A stretch of DNA of 64,000 bases from Bartonella bilalgolemi (GCF_023500045.1 NZ_JAMCOF010000003.1:93023-157022), one strand, 5' to 3'; shown: positions 43,028-53,112, counted from the first letter of the stretch. The notes: generated by a model from the letters alone, not told the origin. Program-made: numbers and translations.

Positions 43028-44217
43028 TGTGGAATTTCTCCTGGATAAATAACTGTGGTAACTGCAAAAGCTGCAATTCCTTCTTCACGGCCAATGAAAC
43101 CGAGCTTTTCATTGGTTGTTGCTTTAATAGAGATGCGATTGATTGAAAGTGTGAGTATGTTCATTAAGTTTTCTATCATTATGTCACGATAGGCGCTAAT
43201 TTTAGGTTCTTCAGCAATTAAGGTAATATCCACATTAGCAATACGACCACCTTTTTTCTTAATTATATCAATAGCATAACAAAGAAAAATTTCTGATGAT
43301 GTATCTTTCCATTGAAGATCAGAAGGAGGAAAATGGATTCCAATATCTCCTGCTCCTTGAGTTGCTAAAAGGGCATCTGTTAAAGCATGAAGAGCAACAT
43401 CAGCATCAGAATGTCCACTTAATTTCTTTTTAAAAGGGATTTTTATACCACACAAAGTGAGATGATCACCTTTTTCGAAAGCGTGGACATCATAACCATG
43501 TCCAGTACGGATATCAGGGAACATTTGCGTCCTTTTTTTTAAATATGAATAGGCGGTTTCAAAATCTTCTGGCCACGTAATTTTTATATTATTAGGATTT
43601 CCAGGAATTGTTCGCATAGGGATTCCAAACCATTCAGCAATCGCTGAGTCATCACTAAAATTTTTTTGGTGAGATTGTATTGCTTTTTCATGGGCTGCTA
43701 AAATGAGTTTAAATGGAAAACACTGTGGTGTTTGTGCAGTATAAAGATTTGTCCGTGGGATTGTATCTAAAACATGGTTTGTATTACTTAAACGTTTAAG
43801 GGTATCGGAGACAGGAATGACGGGGAGAATACCTTCTCGATGATTAACAATAGTATGTATTTGTTCAAGAAGCTTTTTTTCTACAAAAGGACGTGCACCA
43901 TCATGAATGTGAATATATTCTGGCTTGATATTTTTGAGTGCATTTAATCCATGTAAAGTGGACATTTGACGTGTATCACCTCCTTCAACAATGATAAGGT
44001 GTTCTTTCAAATCAGCTATAGCATTTTCACATATTTGACGATCATCTGGATGGATAACCAAAACGATAGTTGTAATAGAAGAATGTTGCAAAAAACAATG
44101 TATAGTATGATAAATAACCGGTTTTTGTCCTAAAATCCGGTATTGTTTAGGGCCATTTTGCGGAGATCCTGCTCTTTTGCTGCGTCCGGCAGCTAATATT
44201 ATGGCTGCAATAGAAAT
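43024..44217 (-). CDS. ispDF: IspDF bifunctional isoprenoid synthesis enzyme, likely ATT start
   Basis: IspD makes CDP-methylerythritol; IspF cyclises its phosphorylated form; both are steps of the MEP pathway. About 397 residues if started at ATT 44217. The N-terminal IspD domain then begins SIAAIILAAGRS with the CTP-binding LAAG-R-K motif; the IspF domain begins near residue 240 (DIRTGHGYDVHAF; metal-binding D-x-H). In-frame upstream of the first standard start (a TTG at 44091) there is no ATG, GTG or TTG, and starting there would remove 42 residues including the CTP-binding loop. AAGGGAA at 44224-44230 sits 7 bases before the ATT. Probable operon rirA-ispDF-pncC. Confidence 0.93.
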   Translation of the reverse strand: MSIAAIILAAGRSKRAGSPQNGPKQYRILGQKPVIYHTIHCFLQHSSITTIVLVIHPDDRQICENAIADLKEHLIIVEGGDTRQMSTLHGLNALKNIKPEYIHIHDGARPFVEKKLLEQIHTIVNHREGILPVIPVSDTLKRLSNTNHVLDTIPRTNLYTAQTPQCFPFKLILAAHEKAIQSHQKNFSDDSAIAEWFGIPMRTIPGNPNNIKITWPEDFETAYSYLKKRTQMFPDIRTGHGYDVHAFEKGDHLTLCGIKIPFKKKLSGHSDADVALHALTDALLATQGAGDIGIHFPPSDLQWKDTSSEIFLCYAIDIIKKKGGRIANVDITLIAEEPKISAYRDIMIENLMNILTLSINRISIKATTNEKLGFIGREEGIAAFAVTTVIYPGEIPQ

Positions 44218-44223
44218 ATCGAG

Positions 44224-44230
44224 TTCCCTT
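44224..44230 (-). promoter_or_regulatory. Ribosome binding site placing ispDF start at ATT
   Basis: AAGGGAA on the minus strand, ending 7 bases before ATT at 44217-44215. It is the only good Shine-Dalgarno near the conserved IspD N-terminus and argues that ATT is used as initiation codon. Confidence 0.65.
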
Positions 44231-44247
44231 TTGAAATTGTATCTTAG

Positions 44248-44700
44248 TTAGCTAATTGTCTGTTTTTTTCCTGCATCAATTTTAAATTGATGTTGAGAGG
44301 ATAATAATTGCAGATCAGCAATTGATGTCAGTGATAATACATCAAAAAAAGAGTCTAAAGCTTTTTTCAATACAATGTTTAAACCACAGAAATTTATTAG
44401 TGGACAATTACTTAATTTATTATCGAAGCATTCTGCCATGGAAAAGTTATCTTCTGTTATCTTAATAACATCAGCTACTGAAATTTCTGTTGCAGGTTTA
44501 GCTAATTTAACACCACCATTACGTCCTCTTACTGTTTTTATAAAGCCCGCTTCGACTAGCGGTTGAAGGATTTTGAATAAAAAAAGTTCAGAAACAGCAT
44601 ATGCTCTGGCAATTTCAGGAATACGGCTTAGCGCTCCCTGATTAGAAGCACAATACATGAGCATCCGGAGTGCATAATTTGTTTGTTTGGTTAATCGCAT
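44248..44700 (-). CDS. rirA: Rrf2-family iron-responsive regulator RirA
   Basis: Iron-sulfur-sensing transcription factor that represses iron-uptake genes in Rhizobiales when iron is sufficient. 150 residues: winged helix at the N-terminus (MRLTKQTNYALRML) and three cysteines at C91, C99 and C105, the cluster ligands of RirA. The spacing matches RirA rather than IscR or NsrR. ATG at 44700 with AGGAT upstream. It lies 30 bases before ispDF on the same strand and is divergent from ntrY across a 169-base gap. Target boxes cannot be fixed from one window. Confidence 0.9.
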   Translation of the reverse strand: MRLTKQTNYALRMLMYCASNQGALSRIPEIARAYAVSELFLFKILQPLVEAGFIKTVRGRNGGVKLAKPATEISVADVIKITEDNFSMAECFDNKLSNCPLINFCGLNIVLKKALDSFFDVLSLTSIADLQLLSSQHQFKIDAGKKQTIS

Positions 44701-44869
44701 TGCAAATCCTATGAAATACCACTGAATAATATGGCCTATTTAAAAGCTACTATTAAAAACATGAAGCTCTTTCTTAATTTTAGATTAGTTATATTTTAAA
44801 TCATAGTATTGTCAATTTTTGATATAAGGATTTATATGAGAACAATGAAGTAAGTAACATAAGGCAATT

Positions 44870-47107
44870 ATGAGTATAACATCCGTGACGAATCTCCAAG
44901 ACTTGGATCAAAACATCTGTAAAGATGAGTCGCGACGTTTGAATAGTGTGTATACGTTCTTGGGTATCACAATTATTGTATTAGCTTTGCTGACCGCTTC
45001 TATCTCATTTATTATTCTTATTGGATTAACGCCTGTTGTTCCCAATAGGGCTGTAACATTATTTTTTATAGCTATTAATAGTATTTGGGTTTTGGGACTT
45101 ATAGCCATTGTTTTGTATGAAGTAATTCCCATTATTTATGCTTGGCGATCAAGGCGTGCTGGTTCGCGTCTTCATGTACGACTTATTTCTTTGTTTGCGC
45201 TTGTTGCAACATTGCCAGCTGTTGCTGTAGCCCTTATATCTGGTCCTGCTCTTCATCTAGGTCTTGATCGATGGTTTGATACGACGACTCGACAAATTGT
45301 AGGTTCCTCTATTGATTTAGCGAATGCTTACGCAGATGAAATGCTTCAAAATTTGAAGAATTTATCCTATGCTATGGCATTAGCACTGGATGATAAAAGA
45401 CTTCTAGCACGTAATCCAGCTGAGTATCGAATGCAATTAACACGGCATGCTGTAGGGCGTAATCTTCGGGGTGTTTTTTTATTAAGCTCAAATGGAACTG
45501 TTTTTGCATCAAGTGATCTTGGTGATGAGGAACAGCTCCCTATTCCACCGCCTGATCTAATTGGTCGAGCAACTAGTGAAAGGCCTTTCTCTTTTCAGCC
45601 AGGAGTTTATGATTATTTTGGTATTATTTTGAAATTTAATAATATTTCAAATACATTTTTGTATTTAGTGCGTGATGTTGATCAAAGTGTTTTGTCTGCT
45701 TTGCGTTTGACGGAAGTTAACACGGAGCGTTATCGTGATTTGAATGAAAATCGGCTACCGACACAAATTGCATTTGGTATGCTTTATTTATGCCTTTTTT
45801 TAAGTTTATTCTTATCAGCTATTTGGACTGGTATTGCTGTCGCTGATCGTTTGGTATGTCCTATCCGCCTTCTTATTAGCGCAGCTGATGATGTTGCTTC
45901 TGGAAATATGGAAGTTTTTGTACCAGTACGTGCAAGAGATGGGGATATTGGACAGCTGTCAAAGACTTTTAATTATATGGTTAGTGAGCTTAAAAGCCGG
46001 CGTAATGAGCTGATTGCAGTTCGTGATCAAATTGATGAGAGACGGCGATTTTCTGAAGCTGTTTTATCTGGTGTAACAGCAGGAGTAGCTGGAATTGATG
46101 TTAATGGCAATATTACAATTATTAATCGGTCTATTGAAACAATGTTTGGTATTCATTCTGAGCAAGTTATTGGGCGTAATCTTGTATCGTTAAGTTCTGA
46201 AATTGGACAGGTTTTTAAGCTTGCTTGTTCCTTAGGGCGTAAGAATTATCATGAGCAAGTGACTTTAAAAGTTGCAGGACAAGAACGTGTTTGTAATGTG
46301 CAAATGACAATGGAAGAGAATGATGGGCAGGAACAGTCATGGGTGTTAACAATTGATGATATTACAGGTCTTGTAGAAGCACAGCGTTCATCAGCATGGG
46401 CGGATATTGCACGTCGTATTGCACATGAGATTAAAAATCCCCTTACGCCTATTCAGTTATCAGCTGAGCGTATTCGTAGGCGTTATAAAAAAATTATCAC
46501 ACAGGATCGAGAAGTTTTTGATCAGTGTATCGATACGATTATTCGGCAGGTGGGAGATATCGGCTGTATGGTCGATGAGTTTTCTTCTTTTGCACGTATG
46601 CCCAAACCGCAAATGCGTATTTTAGATATACGGGAATTATTGCATGAAGCGTGTTTCTTGATAGAAGTTACTCGTCATGATATTCATTTTGAGAAAGATT
46701 TAGGAGATATACCACTGATAGGCGCATTTGATAATCGTCTTATTGTTCAGGCTTTTGGAAACGTTATCAAAAATGCGAGTGAAGCAATTGATGCAGTGGC
46801 GCGAGAAAAAAGTGTTTGCGGTCATATTCTGATACGTTCTTATCGTCAAGAAGAGTGTTTAATTGTTGAGATTATTGATAATGGTAAAGGATTTCCTAAG
46901 GAGCAAAGGCATAAATTATTAGAACCTTATATAACAACGCGGGAGAAGGGAACAGGGCTTGGGTTAGCTATTGTACGTAAAGTTATTGAAGATCACGGTG
47001 GTTACATGGAGCTACATGATGCATTAGAAAATTTTTATGAGGGCCGTGGTGCGATGATTCGTATGGTGTTTCCGGTAGACAAAGCAAAGCATAAAAGTGT
47101 TACATAG
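44870..47107 (+). CDS. ntrY: Sensor histidine kinase NtrY
   Basis: Membrane kinase paired with NtrX. 745 residues: two N-terminal helices (about 28-50, 66-86) and a third near 105-125, a periplasmic sensor region, a fourth helix near 305-325, HAMP, a PAS domain (about 390-490), HisKA with the phospho-His in RIAHEIKNPLTPIQL, and a HATPase domain with GTGLGLAIVRK. In other alphaproteobacteria NtrYX responds to nitrogen, redox or oxygen and envelope state. Here it stands without ntrBC. ntrX follows 29 bases later. Confidence 0.95.
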   Translation: MSITSVTNLQDLDQNICKDESRRLNSVYTFLGITIIVLALLTASISFIILIGLTPVVPNRAVTLFFIAINSIWVLGLIAIVLYEVIPIIYAWRSRRAGSRLHVRLISLFALVATLPAVAVALISGPALHLGLDRWFDTTTRQIVGSSIDLANAYADEMLQNLKNLSYAMALALDDKRLLARNPAEYRMQLTRHAVGRNLRGVFLLSSNGTVFASSDLGDEEQLPIPPPDLIGRATSERPFSFQPGVYDYFGIILKFNNISNTFLYLVRDVDQSVLSALRLTEVNTERYRDLNENRLPTQIAFGMLYLCLFLSLFLSAIWTGIAVADRLVCPIRLLISAADDVASGNMEVFVPVRARDGDIGQLSKTFNYMVSELKSRRNELIAVRDQIDERRRFSEAVLSGVTAGVAGIDVNGNITIINRSIETMFGIHSEQVIGRNLVSLSSEIGQVFKLACSLGRKNYHEQVTLKVAGQERVCNVQMTMEENDGQEQSWVLTIDDITGLVEAQRSSAWADIARRIAHEIKNPLTPIQLSAERIRRRYKKIITQDREVFDQCIDTIIRQVGDIGCMVDEFSSFARMPKPQMRILDIRELLHEACFLIEVTRHDIHFEKDLGDIPLIGAFDNRLIVQAFGNVIKNASEAIDAVAREKSVCGHILIRSYRQEECLIVEIIDNGKGFPKEQRHKLLEPYITTREKGTGLGLAIVRKVIEDHGGYMELHDALENFYEGRGAMIRMVFPVDKAKHKSVT

Positions 47108-47136
47108 ATCACAAATCATGAGATAGGTGAGTAAAG

Positions 47137-48495
47137 ATGGTATCAGATATCTTAATTGTTGATGATGAAGCAGATATTCGTGAACTTGTTGCTGGTATTT
47201 TGGATGATGAAGGTTATGAAACGCGTGTTGCATGTAACTCTGATGAAGCGTTAGCACAAATTAGTGAACGTGTTCCAAAGTTAATTTTTTTAGATATTTG
47301 GTTACAAGGGAGTCGTCTTGATGGTCTGGCGTTGTTAGATGAAATCAAAGTTCAATATCCTTCTCTTCCGGTAATTATGATTTCCGGTCATGGTAATATT
47401 GAAACAGCTGTTTCTGCTATAAAACGGGGAGCGTATGATTTCATTGAAAAGCCTTTTAAAGCTAGTCGACTCCTATTGGTTGCAGAACGGACTCTTGAAA
47501 ATTCGAAATTAAAGCGTGAGCTTTCAGAATTACGGGAGCGGTCAGTTGAAACACCAGAATTGCTTGGAACATCTAGTGTTATGAAGCATTTGCGTCAAGT
47601 CATAGAAAAAGTAGCTCCTACTAATAGCCGAGTTATGATTGTTGGTCCTTCTGGTGTAGGAAAAGAGATGGTTGCTCGTTCTATTCATGCACTTTCAGCA
47701 CGTTCTAATGCTCCATTTATTACAATAAATGCGTCAACAATTGCTGCTGAAAGAATGGAAATAGAGTTATTTGGTAGTGAATTGGAGGGAGAAGAACGCA
47801 AGATTGGTGCATTAGAAGAGGCTCATGGTGGAGTATTGTATATTGATGAAGTTGCTGATATGTCCCGTGAAATTCAAAATAAGATTCTTCAGGTATTAAC
47901 GAATCAAACATTTGAAAGAGTTGGTGGAACAAAACGTGTGAAAGTAGATGTTCGTGTCATTTCTTCAACAGCACAAAATCTTGAGCATCTCATTGCTAAT
48001 AGAAGATTTAGAGAAGATCTATTTCATCGTCTTTCGATTGTTCCTATTTTTGTTCCACCACTTTCTGCGCGCCGTGAAGATATTCCAGAACTTGTACATC
48101 ATTTTGTTAAAAAGATATCGCAGCAAGTTGGTATTAAACCTCGTGAAATTAGCAATGACGTTATAACTATTTTGCAAACACATACTTGGCCAGGCAATGT
48201 GCGCCAGTTACGCAACAATATTGAACGCTTATTGATTCTTGTGCGTGACGATGATGGACCAATAACAAAAGAATTACTTCCTGCTGAAGTTAGTGATTCT
48301 ATCCTGCATATTCAAATGGATACAGATAAAAATATAATGGATTTGCCACTGCGTGAGGCACGAGAGTTATTTGAAAAGAGGTATTTGATGACACAGATTG
48401 AACGTTTAGGCGGAAATATATCACGTACTGCTGAATTTATAGGTATGGAGCGTTCAGCTTTGCACCGTAAACTTAAGATGCTTGGGGTTTCATAA
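47137..48495 (+). CDS. ntrX: Response regulator NtrX (NtrC-type, no GAFTGA loop)
   Basis: 452 residues: receiver domain with acidic pocket and phospho-Asp in IFLDIWLQGS, AAA+ domain with Walker A GPSGVGKE and Walker B GVLYIDEV, and C-terminal Fis-type HTH (GGNISRTAEFIGMERS). The sigma-54-contacting GAFTGA motif is not present where it should lie, between ELFG and the Walker B strand (SELEGEERKIGALEEAHGG). This is known for several alphaproteobacterial NtrX and suggests sigma-70-dependent regulation. ATG at 47137. Confidence 0.95.
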   Translation: MVSDILIVDDEADIRELVAGILDDEGYETRVACNSDEALAQISERVPKLIFLDIWLQGSRLDGLALLDEIKVQYPSLPVIMISGHGNIETAVSAIKRGAYDFIEKPFKASRLLLVAERTLENSKLKRELSELRERSVETPELLGTSSVMKHLRQVIEKVAPTNSRVMIVGPSGVGKEMVARSIHALSARSNAPFITINASTIAAERMEIELFGSELEGEERKIGALEEAHGGVLYIDEVADMSREIQNKILQVLTNQTFERVGGTKRVKVDVRVISSTAQNLEHLIANRRFREDLFHRLSIVPIFVPPLSARREDIPELVHHFVKKISQQVGIKPREISNDVITILQTHTWPGNVRQLRNNIERLLILVRDDDGPITKELLPAEVSDSILHIQMDTDKNIMDLPLREARELFEKRYLMTQIERLGGNISRTAEFIGMERSALHRKLKMLGVS

Positions 48496-48498
48496 GTT

Positions 48499-49875
48499 AT
48501 GCATGTTATTATTTGTGGAGCAGGGCAGGTTGGGTATGGGATAGCAGAACGTCTTGCTGCAGAGAATCATGATATTATTGTTGTTGATACCGAAGCAAAA
48601 TTAATCGAAAAAATTCGTGATACATTAGATGTTAGATGTATTATTGGCCATGGTTCAAGGCCTGAAGTTCTTTTAGCTGCAGGTGCTGATGAGGCTGATA
48701 TGTTAATTGCAGTGACTTTATTTGACGAAGTTAATATGGTAGCTTGTCAAGTAGCACATTCGTTATTTAATATTCCAACTAAGATCGCCCGTATTCGCTC
48801 ACAATCATATTTAGACCCACGTTATAAGAATCTCTTTGCAAGAGAGAATATTCCTATTGATGTAGTTATTTCTCCAGAAGTTGAAGTTGGAGAAATGGTT
48901 TTGCGTCGTATTACTTTGCTTGGAGCTATAGATGTTCTTTATTTTTGTAATGATGCTGTTGTTGCATTAGCTTTAGAGTGCATGGAGGACTGCCCGGTTA
49001 TTAATACGCCTTTACAGCAGTTAACAGAGCTTTTTCCTGATTTGCAAACAACGGTTACTGCTATTAAACGTGGTTCAGAATTATTAATAGCACATTCAGA
49101 TACACAATTACGTGTTGGTGATATCATTTATCTTGTTTCAGTTCGTGATCAAGTGCGTCGTGCACTTAGACTTTTTGGTCATAAAGAACAAGAAGCACAT
49201 CGTATCATTATTGTAGGTGGTGGTCATATTGGTCTTTATGTTGCTCAAGCTATTGAGAAGCGATTGCATAAACTAAAGTTGAAGATTATAGAGGTAGATA
49301 AAGAAAGAGCACTAACTATTGCCGATCAACTAAAAAAAACAACTGTTTTATATGGCAATGTTCTAGATCCTGTTATTCTTCAAGAGGCTGGAATTGGTCA
49401 AGCTGATTTAATGATTACATTGACCAATCAAGATCAGGTGAATCTCTTGAGTGCTATTATAGCTAAAAGATTAGGATGCAAGGCTAATATGGTGTTGATT
49501 AATAATGTGGCTTATCAAGAGTTTAGTCGTGCGGTTGGTGTAGATGCATATTTTAATCCTCGAAGTGTAACTGTATCAAAAATTTTACGACAAATGCGTC
49601 GTGGACGTATTCGCGCTGTGCATTCTGTTTTTAATGGTTCTGCGGAAATTATTGAAGCTGAAGCAATGCAAACATCTTCATTAGTTGGTAAACCGTTGAG
49701 AGAGCTTAATTTACCAGAGGGTTTGAGAATTAGCGCTATTTATCGTGATGAAACAGTAATACAGCTTTCAGGAGATACACGTATTTTACCTGGTGATCGG
49801 ATAGTAATTTTTGCACTTGCTGATAGTGTGCGTGATGTTGAACAATTATTTCGTGTAAGCTCGGAATATTTTTGA
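48499..49875 (+). CDS. trkA: Trk potassium uptake protein TrkA
   Basis: Cytoplasmic nucleotide-binding regulator of a TrkH-type K+ channel. 458 residues with two Rossmann RCK-N halves (IICGAGQVGYGIAERL near 3-18, IIVGGGHIGLYVAQAI near 234-249), each with a TrkA-C domain. Starts 3 bases after ntrX, so it is in one operon. No trkH is in the window. Confidence 0.96.
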   Translation: MHVIICGAGQVGYGIAERLAAENHDIIVVDTEAKLIEKIRDTLDVRCIIGHGSRPEVLLAAGADEADMLIAVTLFDEVNMVACQVAHSLFNIPTKIARIRSQSYLDPRYKNLFARENIPIDVVISPEVEVGEMVLRRITLLGAIDVLYFCNDAVVALALECMEDCPVINTPLQQLTELFPDLQTTVTAIKRGSELLIAHSDTQLRVGDIIYLVSVRDQVRRALRLFGHKEQEAHRIIIVGGGHIGLYVAQAIEKRLHKLKLKIIEVDKERALTIADQLKKTTVLYGNVLDPVILQEAGIGQADLMITLTNQDQVNLLSAIIAKRLGCKANMVLINNVAYQEFSRAVGVDAYFNPRSVTVSKILRQMRRGRIRAVHSVFNGSAEIIEAEAMQTSSLVGKPLRELNLPEGLRISAIYRDETVIQLSGDTRILPGDRIVIFALADSVRDVEQLFRVSSEYF

Positions 49876-49885
49876 TAGATTATCT

Positions 49886-50692
49886 ATGGATATTTGTACT
49901 TTTTGGTATGGAAAACAATTGAGACTAGTTGATTGGTTGTGTTTGGCATCGATGGTTAAGGTTGGTCAGCGTGTTAAGCTTTTCAGCTATGAAAAAGTAG
50001 AGAACATACCTGTTGGTGTTGAATTGCATGAAGCCGAATCAATTTTGCCACGTTCAGTAATTTATCGCCTTGATCCCAATTTTCCTGATTATAAGCCTGG
50101 TCTTACAATTGTTCAATTTTCAGATCTTTTTCGCATTATGTTGATGAAATATGAAAAAGGAGTTTGGTTAGATACGGATGTTTATCTTGTTAAACAGTTT
50201 CATCCAGAAGTAGGTCGGGTTTGGTTAGCAAAAGAAAATGCTGCAAGAGTAGGAGTCTCTGCACTTTATTTACCACCTGATAACCCTATTATAAAAGCAT
50301 TTGAGGATTATTTGGCAAATGCAGAAATTATTCCTGATTGGTTAGGTTTTAAACGCCGTGTTTGGATGCCATTTTGGTTAAGGAGAAGAAAATTGCCAGT
50401 TTTACCAGGAAGGATTGGAATTACTATATTTGGTAATGATGGTATTTCGCGGTTAGCTAAAAAGAATAGTTTTTTTCATGAAGCAAAGGAGAAAAACACT
50501 TTTTATTATTGGACAGGACGAAAAGCTGAAAGGATTTTTGATCCGGCTTTTGGTGTTGAACCAATGAAAGATCCACATTTTATAGGGTTTCATATTCACA
50601 GAAAGGAAAAAACAATCCAGAAACCTCAGAAAGGAAGTTTTTATCATTGGGCAGTATCACGTATTTCTGAAGCTCAGAATTTATTTGATTAG
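49886..50692 (+). CDS. DXD-containing glycosyltransferase-like protein
   Basis: 268 residues, resembling the Gly_transf_sug / Gb3-synthase-like family that uses nucleotide sugars. Motif GVWLDTDVYLVKQF (DTD, the DXD metal site) is clear, preceded by QFSDLFRIMLMKYEKG. No membrane helix. Substrate is unknown; possible targets are LPS or surface glycan. Starts 10 bases after trkA, where hfq-hflX is found in many relatives, so it may be co-transcribed with ntrYX-trkA. ATG at 49886. Confidence 0.78.
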   Translation: MDICTFWYGKQLRLVDWLCLASMVKVGQRVKLFSYEKVENIPVGVELHEAESILPRSVIYRLDPNFPDYKPGLTIVQFSDLFRIMLMKYEKGVWLDTDVYLVKQFHPEVGRVWLAKENAARVGVSALYLPPDNPIIKAFEDYLANAEIIPDWLGFKRRVWMPFWLRRRKLPVLPGRIGITIFGNDGISRLAKKNSFFHEAKEKNTFYYWTGRKAERIFDPAFGVEPMKDPHFIGFHIHRKEKTIQKPQKGSFYHWAVSRISEAQNLFD

Positions 50693-50838
50693 ATATTATT
50701 ATTGTCATTTTAACCATTAACATTTTAATCTTACTGAAACATAATTTATTGTAGCTTGCGTAAGAGAGTATTGTTAGCTTATGGATAAGCTATTGAAAAT
50801 GTAAATAGCGATTCTTAATTATTAATGGAAGTGAAGAT

Positions 50839-51471
50839 ATGAGCGATCCAACAAAAAAAGTCTTAAGTTTAGTTCCTATGGTTGTTGAACAGACTAATCG
50901 TGGTGAGCGAGCTTATGATATTTTTTCTCGTCTCTTAAAGGAGCGGATTATTTTCATTAATGGTCCTGTTGAAGATAATATGGCAATGCTTGTTTGTGCA
51001 CAATTGCTTTTTTTAGAAGCAGAGAATCCTAAAAAAGAAATTAATCTTTATATCAATTCTCCAGGTGGTATGGTGACATCTGGTATGGCAATTTATGATA
51101 CTATGCAATTTATTCGTCCTTCTGTTTCTACTTTGTGTATGGGACAAGCCGCGTCTATGGGATCATTACTCTTAACAGCTGGAGCAACAGGTCGCCGTTT
51201 TGCCTTACCAAATGCACGTATTATGGTGCATCAACCTTCTGGTGGTTTTCAAGGACAAGCCTCGGATATTGAACGGCATGCGCAAGATATTATAAAGATG
51301 AAACGACGTTTGAATGAAATTTATGTTCAACATACAGGACAGAATTATGAAGTCATTGAAAAAACTCTTGATCGCGATCATTTTATGACAGCAGAAGAAG
51401 CTAAACAGTTTGGTTTGATTGATGATGTTATACAATATCGTGCAGAAACTGAAAAAGAAGAAAAAGATTAA
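50839..51471 (+). CDS. clpP: ATP-dependent Clp protease proteolytic subunit
   Basis: Serine protease of the Clp barrel. 210 residues with catalytic S106 in [10 protein letters not shown]131 in MVHQPSGG and Asp in LDRDHFM. ATG at 50839 with GGAAGTGAAG upstream. clpX follows after a 195-base gap, and lon after that, the usual alphaproteobacterial order. Confidence 0.97.
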   Translation: MSDPTKKVLSLVPMVVEQTNRGERAYDIFSRLLKERIIFINGPVEDNMAMLVCAQLLFLEAENPKKEINLYINSPGGMVTSGMAIYDTMQFIRPSVSTLCMGQAASMGSLLLTAGATGRRFALPNARIMVHQPSGGFQGQASDIERHAQDIIKMKRRLNEIYVQHTGQNYEVIEKTLDRDHFMTAEEAKQFGLIDDVIQYRAETEKEEKD

Positions 51472-51666
51472 GAGTTTTTATAGAAAAGGTAGTTATTTGT
51501 GAAGTGTATAAGAATTGCCATTAAAATAGCTATTTTTAAAAATACGATCTCGTAAAAATAATAAAGAAAATTACCTAAAGATATTATGTATGTTTTTAAT
51601 TGTAGTTAAGAAAAATTATTTTTAAATAAATAAAATATTCATATATCGCAGTGAAAGGAAAATGAA

Positions 51667-52941
51667 ATGAGCAAAACTAGCAATAGCGAGAGCGAATCGA
51701 AGAATACTCTCTATTGCTCATTCTGTGGCAAAAGCCAGCATGAAGTGCGTAAGCTTATTGCAGGACCTACTGTATTTATCTGCGATGAGTGTGTAGAGCT
51801 ATGTATGGATATTATTCGTGAGGAAAATAAATCTTCTGGCATTAAGGCGCGTGATGGTGTTCCTACTCCGCAGGAAATTCTGACAGTTCTTGATGATTAT
51901 GTTATTGGCCAGCGTCATGCAAAGCGTGTTCTTTCTGTTGCTGTTCATAATCATTATAAACGCCTCGCTCATCAATCTAAAAGCAATGATGTTGAGTTAG
52001 CAAAATCAAATATTCTTCTTGTTGGGCCGACAGGATGTGGTAAGACATATTTAGCACAAACATTGGCACGTATTATTGATGTACCTTTTACTATGGCAGA
52101 TGCAACGACTTTAACTGAAGCGGGCTATGTTGGTGAAGATGTTGAAAATATTATTTTGAAACTACTTCAATCTGCTGATTATAATGTTGAACGTGCGCAA
52201 CGTGGTATCGTATATATTGATGAAGTTGATAAAATTTCTCGTAAAGCTGATAATCCTTCAATTACAAGGGATGTTTCTGGTGAGGGTGTTCAGCAAGCAC
52301 TGTTAAAAATTATGGAAGGGACAATAGCATCTGTTCCTCCGCAAGGAGGGCGTAAGCATCCACAACAAGAATTTCTTCAGGTTGATACAACAAATATTTT
52401 GTTTATTTGTGGAGGCGCTTTTGCTGGCTTAGAGAGAATTATTTCAGGACGTGGTGAAAAGACTTCAATTGGTTTTTCCGCTGCTGTTAAGGCTCCTGAT
52501 GAACGTCGTGTTGGTGAGATTTTCCGTGATTTAGAACCTGAAGACCTTATAAAATTTGGTTTAATACCAGAGTTTATTGGTCGTCTTCCTGTTATAGCTA
52601 CTTTGGAAGATTTAGATATTTGCGCGCTTGTTCAAATTTTATCACAACCAAAAAATGCACTAGTTAAACAGTATCAACGTCTTTTTGAGATGGAAAATGT
52701 TCAGTTAGTTTTTCATGAAGATGCTTTACGTGTTATTGCCAAAAAGGCTATTGAACGTAAAACTGGTGCACGTGGCTTACGCTCTATTATGGAAAGAATA
52801 CTTCTTGATACTATGTTTGAATTACCAGCTCTTGTAGGTGTTCAAGAGGTGGTGATTTCTAGTGATGTAGTTGAAGGTAAGGCTTGTCCTCTCTACATTT
52901 ATTCAGATCATGTAGAAAATAAAGAAAATGTATCAGCGTGA
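51667..52941 (+). CDS. clpX: ATP-dependent Clp protease ATP-binding subunit ClpX
   Basis: AAA+ unfoldase that feeds substrates to ClpP. 424 residues: N-terminal zinc-binding domain ([14 protein letters not shown] then CDECVELC), Walker A GPTGCGKT, Walker [11 protein letters not shown], pore-loop YVGEDVE region and C-terminal IGF-like loop ([10 protein letters not shown]). ATG at 51667 with GAAAGGAAAATG upstream. Confidence 0.97.
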   Translation: MSKTSNSESESKNTLYCSFCGKSQHEVRKLIAGPTVFICDECVELCMDIIREENKSSGIKARDGVPTPQEILTVLDDYVIGQRHAKRVLSVAVHNHYKRLAHQSKSNDVELAKSNILLVGPTGCGKTYLAQTLARIIDVPFTMADATTLTEAGYVGEDVENIILKLLQSADYNVERAQRGIVYIDEVDKISRKADNPSITRDVSGEGVQQALLKIMEGTIASVPPQGGRKHPQQEFLQVDTTNILFICGGAFAGLERIISGRGEKTSIGFSAAVKAPDERRVGEIFRDLEPEDLIKFGLIPEFIGRLPVIATLEDLDICALVQILSQPKNALVKQYQRLFEMENVQLVFHEDALRVIAKKAIERKTGARGLRSIMERILLDTMFELPALVGVQEVVISSDVVEGKACPLYIYSDHVENKENVSA

Positions 52942-53112
52942 TCTATGTTATAAATTCAGCTATAGTGTTATTTTGGTGTAGATATTTTGAACATGACAGC
53001 GTAATTACTTGATTTATTGGTCCATAGTTATCACTTCATTTATTGTAGAGAGTTGGCTTTTTAAAGGGTGACTTGTATTGTAAACGGGTTAGAGGCTCTA
53101 GAAAGGAAAAAT

